A stretch of DNA of 46,373 nucleotides from an uncultured Eubacteriales bacterium (GTDB taxonomy: Bacteria; Bacillota; Clostridia; Oscillospirales; RGIG7773). The notes below the pieces were generated by a model. The model searched no databases and was not told where the DNA came from. It saw only the letters and a list, made by a program, of their open reading frames with translations. The translations under genes and the position numbers were made by a program. The DNA is taken from NCBI GenBank assembly GCA_934541205.1, contig CAKTDK010000003.1, positions 1 through 46,373 of the forward strand. Direction: 5' to 3'. Below, piece after piece: positions 41,865 to 46,373 of the stretch. Numbering within the stretch: position 1 is the stretch's first letter; every line of letters begins with the position of its first letter.

Positions 41865-43031
41865 ATGAAAGAAATTATATTATGTAAATTAGGCGAAATA
41901 GCCTTAAAGGGACTTAACCGAGGCGCTTTTGAAAAGCTTCTTATAAAAAACATTAAAAAGACATTGTCAAATTTAGGTTCCTTTGATATAAGCTGTAAGC
42001 AATCTACAATAACAATCATTCCTCAAGACGACTTTTTCGATATAGATTTTGCAGTTTCAAAACTGCAAAAGGTTTTCGGAATAGCGGTACTATCAAAAGC
42101 TGCCCTTTGCGAAAAAGATTTTAATGAAATTTCCAAAACTGCAAAAGAATATTTAAAAATACCTTTATCTCTTGCAAAAACCTTTAAAGTAAACGCTAAA
42201 CGTTCCGACAAACAGTTTCCTATGAATTCTCCTCAAATATGTACTGAGCTAGGAGGGGATCTTTTAGATACATTTTCACATCTTTCGGTAGATGTAAAAA
42301 ATCCCGAAGTAACTGTAACTATTGAAATAAGAGACAAATATGCTTTTGTTTCCTGTGAAAAATTTCAGGGCGCCGGAGGAATGCCGGTTGGTTCAAACGG
42401 TAAGTGCGCGTTGCTTCTTTCAGGGGGCATAGATTCACCGGTGGCGGGATATATGATTGCAAAAAGAGGCGTAAGTTTATGTTGTATACATTTTTATTCC
42501 TATCCGTATACTTCAGAAAGAGCTAAAGAAAAAGTTCTCGACCTTGCAAAAATTATGACTGATTACTGCGGGGAAATGAAGGTATTTATTGTTCCGTTTA
42601 CAAAAATTCAGGAGGAAATAAAGAAAAAATGTAAAGAGGAAATGTTTACTCTTGTAATGCGAAGATATATGATGAAAATTTCTGAAAGAATTGCTGTTTC
42701 ACAAAACGCATCTGCTCTTGTAACAGGAGAAAGCATAGGTCAGGTCGCAAGTCAGACTCTTTCCGCTCTTGCCGTTACTGATAATGCAGTAAATATACCT
42801 GTTTTCCGTCCCGTTATAGGAATGGATAAAGAAGAAATCGTTCAGGTTTCAAAGAAAATCAATACCTTTGAAACATCTATTTTGCCTTACGAAGACTGCT
42901 GCACCGTATTTACTCCAAAACATCCAAAAACAAAACCTGTTTTAAAATATGTAGTATTTGAAGAAAATAAGCTGGATATGGAAAACCTTATTTGTGAAGC
43001 GGTTGAAAATGTTGAAATTATTACTTTATAA
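41865..43031 (+). CDS. thiI: tRNA 4-thiouridine sulfurtransferase ThiI (no rhodanese domain)
   Basis: 388 residues. Start at M-K-E-I-I-L-C-K-L-G-E-I set by AAGGAAGG. N-terminal ferredoxin-like and THUMP domains (~1-165), then the PP-loop S-G-G-I-D-S (186-191) for ATP. It adenylates U8 of tRNA and inserts sulfur. The C-terminal rhodanese domain of the E. coli form is missing, as usual in Firmicutes, so the upstream desulfurase must deliver the sulfur directly. Confidence 0.95.
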   Translation: MKEIILCKLGEIALKGLNRGAFEKLLIKNIKKTLSNLGSFDISCKQSTITIIPQDDFFDIDFAVSKLQKVFGIAVLSKAALCEKDFNEISKTAKEYLKIPLSLAKTFKVNAKRSDKQFPMNSPQICTELGGDLLDTFSHLSVDVKNPEVTVTIEIRDKYAFVSCEKFQGAGGMPVGSNGKCALLLSGGIDSPVAGYMIAKRGVSLCCIHFYSYPYTSERAKEKVLDLAKIMTDYCGEMKVFIVPFTKIQEEIKKKCKEEMFTLVMRRYMMKISERIAVSQNASALVTGESIGQVASQTLSALAVTDNAVNIPVFRPVIGMDKEEIVQVSKKINTFETSILPYEDCCTVFTPKHPKTKPVLKYVVFEENKLDMENLICEAVENVEIITL

Positions 43032-43084
43032 TTTCTGATATTGCAACCATAATATGTTTATAAAAATCTATACGGGAGAATATA

Positions 43085-43855
43085 ATGAATATTTTATTTA
43101 TAGGCGACGTGGTAGGGGATGCAGGAACAGAATTTCTTTGTAAAAACTTATCACAAATAAAAGAAAAATTTAATGCAGACGCAGTAATAGCAAATGTTGA
43201 AAACTGCGCAAAAGGGAACGGAGTTTCGATAAAAAACGCTGAAAAATTGTATATGGCGGGAATTGACTTTATGACAAGCGGCAATCATATTTTCAGAAGA
43301 CGGGAAATATATGACTTTCTTGATGAAAAAGATTATATTATAAGACCTGCAAATTATATTGCTTCCGCTCCGGGAAAAGGTTTTGGTTTTTTTGAAGCAA
43401 ACGGAAAAACAATCTGCGTTATAAACCTTATGGGACGGGTTTTTATGGAGCCTTTAAAAAGTCCTTTTGAAACTGCGGATCAAATCCTTTTGGACGTAAA
43501 AGAAAAATGCAATATAATAATTGTGGATATTCACTGCGAAGCGACTTCGGAAAAACTTGCCATAGGAAATTATCTTGACGGAAGAGTAACCGCTGTTTTC
43601 GGAACGCACACACATGTACAGACAAACGACGCTAAAATTCTGCCGAAAGGTACTGCTTATATTACGGATGCAGGAATGACAGGCCCCGTAAATTCTATTT
43701 TAGGTGTAGAAACGCAAATTATATTAGAAAAATTTACAAAACAGCTTCCGGTTACTTTCAAAGAGGCCGAAGGTCCATGCTTATCCGGTCTTATTTTGTT
43801 AAAATTAGACAAATTTGATAACATAGAATTAGTAAAAAACCACATATACGAATAA
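43085..43855 (+). CDS. YmdB family metallophosphoesterase
   Basis: A 256-residue phosphodiesterase (TIGR00282 family). Visible metal ligands: G-D-V-V-G (7-11), V-E-N-C-A, S-G-N-H-I-F (~64-69), D-I-H-C-E-A (~139) and T-H-T-H-V-Q-T (~173). The Bacillus YmdB hydrolyses cyclic nucleotides and affects biofilm and motility decisions. Precedes spoVS, as in Bacillus, but without the rny gene normally upstream. Confidence 0.93.
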   Translation: MNILFIGDVVGDAGTEFLCKNLSQIKEKFNADAVIANVENCAKGNGVSIKNAEKLYMAGIDFMTSGNHIFRRREIYDFLDEKDYIIRPANYIASAPGKGFGFFEANGKTICVINLMGRVFMEPLKSPFETADQILLDVKEKCNIIIVDIHCEATSEKLAIGNYLDGRVTAVFGTHTHVQTNDAKILPKGTAYITDAGMTGPVNSILGVETQIILEKFTKQLPVTFKEAEGPCLSGLILLKLDKFDNIELVKNHIYE

Positions 43856-43893
43856 ACATATTACAAAATTATTAATTTTTTTCCCGAAAACTA

Positions 43894-43922
43894 TTGATTT
43901 TTGCGTAAATTAGGTGTATCTT
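43894..43922 (+). promoter_or_regulatory. Candidate promoter for spoVS
   Basis: TTGATT (43894-43899), 17 bases, TATCTT (43917-43922), 56 bases before the start codon. A sporulation sigma-H promoter is expected for spoVS; I could not match its consensus convincingly, so vegetative sigma-A is the better fit. Confidence 0.5.
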
Positions 43923-43978
43923 ATAGATAGTAACAACATTACTCTATATCTACGCATTATTTTTAGGAGGGAAATACC

Positions 43979-44239
43979 ATGGAGATACTACGAGTATCCA
44001 GCAAATCCAACCCAAATTCAGTTGCCGGAGCTTTGGCCGGAGTAATAAGAGAAAGCGGCTCGGCAGAAATTCAGGCAATAGGGGCAGGCGCTATTAATCA
44101 AGCTATAAAGGCCGTTGCCATTGCAAGAGGCTTTTTAGCCACATCAGGAGTTGACCTTGTCTGCGTTCCTTCTTTTACGGACATTAAAATTCAGGAAGAA
44201 GATCGTACCGCAATAAGACTTATTGTTGAACCCAGATAA
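43979..44239 (+). CDS. spoVS: Stage V sporulation protein S
   Basis: An 86-residue Alba-like nucleic-acid-binding protein, M-E-I-L-R-V-S-S-K-S-N-P-N-S-V-A-G-A-L-A, nearly invariant in spore-forming Firmicutes. In Bacillus it is needed for spore coat assembly and septation. AGGAGG at 43965-43970. Its presence supports an endospore lineage, although spoVS also persists in some non-sporulators. Confidence 0.97.
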   Translation: MEILRVSSKSNPNSVAGALAGVIRESGSAEIQAIGAGAINQAIKAVAIARGFLATSGVDLVCVPSFTDIKIQEEDRTAIRLIVEPR

Positions 44240-44253
44240 TTTTAAAAAAATAT

Positions 44254-44288
44254 ATCCGCAGAGAAAATAAATCTCTCTGCGGATTTTT
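44254..44288. terminator. Terminator between spoVS and the PopT-like gene
   Basis: ATCCGCAGAGA (44254-44264) pairs with TCTCTGCGGAT (44274-44284), 9-base loop, followed by a T-run; As precede it, so it serves both convergent genes. Confidence 0.85.
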
Positions 44289-44293
44289 TTATT

Positions 44294-45100
44294 TTATTCT
44301 TTACTGAATTTTGATAAAAAATATATTGCTGAAAATCCAACTAAAAAAGTAATTAAGCATATTGGGATTTGAGAAAACATCGGTATTCCCGGAAAAATAT
44401 CCAAAATGCTCCCCAAAACAAATCCTATAATAAATAGATACGTAACTTTAGGAAATTTTGTCATAGCTTTTTCCAAAATTCCTGTAGTAAGTATAATTCC
44501 CATTATGCCTCCTGCTGCTATCGGAACAAGTATAAGGATATTAAATTCAGACAAAGAATTTAATACCATTTCATATATTCCAAGCAAAAGCAACATTTGT
44601 GATGCGCTTATTCCAGGTAATATAAGAGCAACAGCGACAATAAAACCTGCCAAAAGAAGAACAAAAAAACTTATGAAATCAAGTTTTTCAAACACAAAAA
44701 AACCGCTGGGAATTTTAGATAATCCAAAAACAACCAAAAAACCTGCTAAAATTATAAAAATATCTTTTATGTTAAAAAATTCTTTCTTAGTCTTTTTCAG
44801 AAGAGCCGGAATACTTCCCAAAACAGCGCCCATAAACAAAAAATGCATAGGAAATTTAAAACTTTCTACCGCTTTTAAAACTATATTGGAAAAAAGAATT
44901 ATTCCCAATACAGCACCTATTCCAAATTGAAGTAAGAACAAGATATTTTTCTTTATATCCTTTTTAAACGAACTAATACAATGTATAAGTTTATCATATA
45001 TACCAAGTATAATCGCCATAGTTCCTCCGCTTACTCCCGGAAGAAGCATTGACGAACCGACAACCAAGCCTTTAATCGATGTTATTATGGAATTTTTCAT
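44294..45100 (-). CDS. DUF368 membrane protein, polyprenyl-phosphate translocase-like (PopT)
   Basis: A 268-residue membrane protein with seven to eight helices. It shows an internal duplication: L-P-G-V-S-G-G-T-M-A-I-I-L-G-I-Y-D (~20-36) and L-P-G-I-S-A-S-Q-M-L-L-L-L-G-I-Y-E (~160-176), typical of DUF368. Members were shown to recycle undecaprenyl phosphate across the membrane, which serves peptidoglycan and glycan synthesis. Consistent with the gtrB-gtrA pair elsewhere in the window. Single gene, own terminator. Confidence 0.9.
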   Translation of the reverse strand: MKNSIITSIKGLVVGSSMLLPGVSGGTMAIILGIYDKLIHCISSFKKDIKKNILFLLQFGIGAVLGIILFSNIVLKAVESFKFPMHFLFMGAVLGSIPALLKKTKKEFFNIKDIFIILAGFLVVFGLSKIPSGFFVFEKLDFISFFVLLLAGFIVAVALILPGISASQMLLLLGIYEMVLNSLSEFNILILVPIAAGGIMGIILTTGILEKAMTKFPKVTYLFIIGFVLGSILDIFPGIPMFSQIPICLITFLVGFSAIYFLSKFSKE

Positions 45101-45207
45101 ATAATTGCTCCGCCTTTTTCTGTAATAATATTATTTAGTGTATTATATCATACTTTTTATAATACTATTACATACAAATTTTAAATATATTTTTATTTAT
45201 AAAATTA

Positions 45208-45235
45208 TTGACATATTTTTTATTTATGATATTAT
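45208..45235 (+). promoter_or_regulatory. Promoter of the frameshifted exported protein
   Basis: A perfect TTGACA (45208-45213), 16 bases, TGA-TATTAT (extended -10, 45230-45235). A strong vegetative promoter 80 bases before the ATG. Confidence 0.75.
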
Positions 45236-45314
45236 AAAAATATAAAAACTTGTTTTATCTGATATTAATCTATATAATTTTTTAACTCTTAAAATTATAT
45301 AGGAGACATTTATT

Positions 45315-46221
45315 ATGAAAAAAAAAGATAATTATAATTTCAATAATTATATTCGTTTTAATAGTAATTACTTTTTCTATAATATTTTTTGAAAATCCAT
45401 ATAAATATATACCCGATGTAAAATATATTCCCAACGTAAAAACAAACATTGAATATTGCGTTAACTGTATTGACCCTTATTCACCTTATATCACAAAATA
45501 CAAAGAAAGCAATAAAAATTTTTCACCTTATACGCTGGAATGTACCATAGAAAACCCTGTATTATCCGATAAAACATACGGTGTAATTTCCATATACAAT
45601 AAATGCAAAATAAAGAATTTTAAAAAGATAAATAATTTTTACCGTCATTCTGATTTTAGTATAAATAATAAAATACTTTTTGAAGAACTTAAAAAATATA
45701 ATGAAAATGATGAATTGATTTTAAAAATCGGATTAGTTACTCCATTAGAATTAAAAGATTATGTAATGAATTATTATAAAATGTTTTACTTTGAAAATTC
45801 AGATTTAAAATTAATCAGTTCTACCATCAGATCATCTCAAAACGATTCTGATATTGCATTAAATATAGGAACAATAAACCGTATAATAACAAAAAATAAT
45901 AAAATATTTTATAATACTCCTTATATCAATTATGAAAAAGAATATGATATAAGTAATTTATCTACTGTTTCCATATTAGAATCAAATTATATTTTCGATG
46001 TTGTAAATTCTTGTTCAAATCTTAAATTTATTAAAGCTTTACTGAAAAGTGATATGTTTGAAAATACCGATATTGACTTTTCGTTAAGACAGCAATACTT
46101 AAACGAAAACGGAATCAATATTATAGGGTTTACAGTATCCGGAAAAAAACATAATTTTGAAAATTTATTAAAAGATTCTAATTTATTTTTAATTGATGTA
46201 AAATCAGTAAATAATATTTAA
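45315..46221 (+). CDS. Exported protein of unknown function with an A9 frameshift after the start codon
   Basis: AGGAGA (45301-45306) and an ATG at 45315 are followed by nine As. As written, the frame runs 25 codons and stops. With eight As it reads M-K-K-K-I-I-I-I-S-I..., a membrane/signal segment, then continues uninterrupted for about 295 codons to 46221. There is no in-frame ATG/GTG/TTG until 45715. Promoter, ribosome site and the rest of the frame are intact. Either RNA polymerase slippage or phase variation on the A-tract restores the frame, or it is a recent inactivation or sequencing error. The product is a membrane-anchored protein of no known family; its C-terminus faintly resembles the lipoproteins at 2.5-4.2 kb. 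Confidence 0.65.
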
Positions 46222-46224
46222 TAA

Positions 46225-46261
46225 GAAAACTCCGGTATGGTTAATCCATGCCGGAGTTTTC
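46225..46261. terminator. Bidirectional terminator between convergent genes
   Basis: A 16-bp stem with one G-T pair (46225-46240 with 46246-46261) and loop TTAAT. TTTTC lies in the 3' arm for the plus strand and likewise for the minus strand. It lies directly after the exported protein and before the partial leftward gene. Confidence 0.85.
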
Positions 46262-46266
46262 TTTTA

Positions 46267-46373
46267 CTAATTATCTTTAAAACATTTACAATCTTCTTTT
46301 TTAACAAACCATTTCTTTATATGCATCATCACCCTATACAGCATTACCGCCATTTTTCCCATAGAAACTGGCT
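46267..46373 (-). CDS. C-terminal end of a leftward gene (partial)
   Basis: From the window edge the minus strand reads open for 34 codons, ending in K-K-E-D-C-K-C-F-K-D-N and a TAG at 46269-46267, just before a terminator. It is basic and Met-rich and runs off the window. Too short to identify; a 30-residue stand-alone ORF starting at an internal ATG is possible. Confidence 0.45.
   Translation of the reverse strand, partial: PVSMGKMAVMLYRVMMHIKKWFVKKEDCKCFKDN

Noticed and set aside
43894..43922. sigma-H promoter for spoVS
   Set aside because: No convincing AGGA...GAAT arrangement; a sigma-A type pair with 17-bp spacing fits better.
44406..44930. 174-codon plus-strand ORF opposite the DUF368 gene
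   Set aside because: It lies entirely antisense to a clear membrane-protein gene, lacks a ribosome site, and its composition is that of a shadow frame.

Overview
The window is AT-rich, densely packed bacterial DNA. The gene content points to an anaerobic, endospore-lineage Firmicute of class Clostridia. The evidence is a SpoVS gene directly after a YmdB gene, strong AGGAGG ribosome sites with consensus sigma-A promoters, a class B sortase, FakA/Asp23, a two-cluster ferredoxin with a divergent Crp/Fnr regulator, a Tex protein, a rhodanese-less ThiI beside a cysteine desulfurase, and a UgtP-like glycosyltransferase. I cannot name the genus. No rRNA, tRNA, CRISPR array, integrase or transposase is visible, so this looks like chromosomal backbone with a few fast-evolving surface-protein loci.

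Layout. 1-4.3 kb: a secreted subtilisin-like protease followed by two tandem-duplicated lipoproteins. 4.3-7.4 kb: a maltose/galactoside-type acetyltransferase, a gtrB-gtrA lipid-sugar pair and a divergent methyltransferase. 7.7-9.5 kb: a ferredoxin-like protein, a Crp/Fnr regulator and a small membrane protein. 9.7-14.2 kb: the leftward operon polA, phosphatase-like, rimI, tsaD. 14.3-18.4 kb: a DUF4177 gene, LysR regulator, CofE-like protein, PAT-type acetyltransferase and HAD phosphatase. 18.5-19.6 kb: an MsmX/UgpC-type sugar ABC ATPase. 19.7-30.8 kb: a long leftward block of peptide-binding lipoprotein, SbcD-like nuclease, SbcC/YhaN-like ATPase, Asp23, FakA, sortase B, acetylxylan esterase-like hydrolase, FlK-like thioesterase and Tex. 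31-32 kb: a 3D-domain cell-wall protein. 32.6-37.8 kb: a rightward five-gene operon of FG-GAP-like lipoprotein, response regulator, histidine kinase, glycolipid glycosyltransferase and PlsY. 38-40.6 kb: NUDIX hydrolase, split ThrE exporter, small secreted protein and ferritin-like protein. 40.7-44.2 kb: cysteine desulfurase, ThiI, YmdB and SpoVS. 44.3-46.4 kb: a PopT/DUF368 transporter, a frameshifted exported protein and the tail of one more gene at the edge.

How the genes fit together. tsaD and rimI serve tRNA t6A synthesis and ribosomal protein acetylation. NifS plus ThiI make 4-thiouridine. The lipoprotein/two-component/glycosyltransferase/PlsY operon looks like an envelope sensor tied directly to membrane-lipid synthesis. 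Sortase B, the 3D protein, the protease and the lipoproteins act outside the membrane.

Most worth a second look: (1) a phosphatase-like protein in the polA-tsaD operon that has lost both its nucleophilic Cys and its acid Asp; (2) a roughly 105-bp dispersed element present twice, each time just upstream of a small leftward gene, with a compensatory change in an internal hairpin; (3) an otherwise intact exported-protein gene at 45.3 kb whose A9 tract right after the ATG puts it out of frame, despite a good promoter and ribosome site; (4) the envelope-sensor/lipid-synthesis operon; (5) the tandem lipoproteins behind the protease; (6) a loopless 52-bp perfect palindrome between convergent genes.
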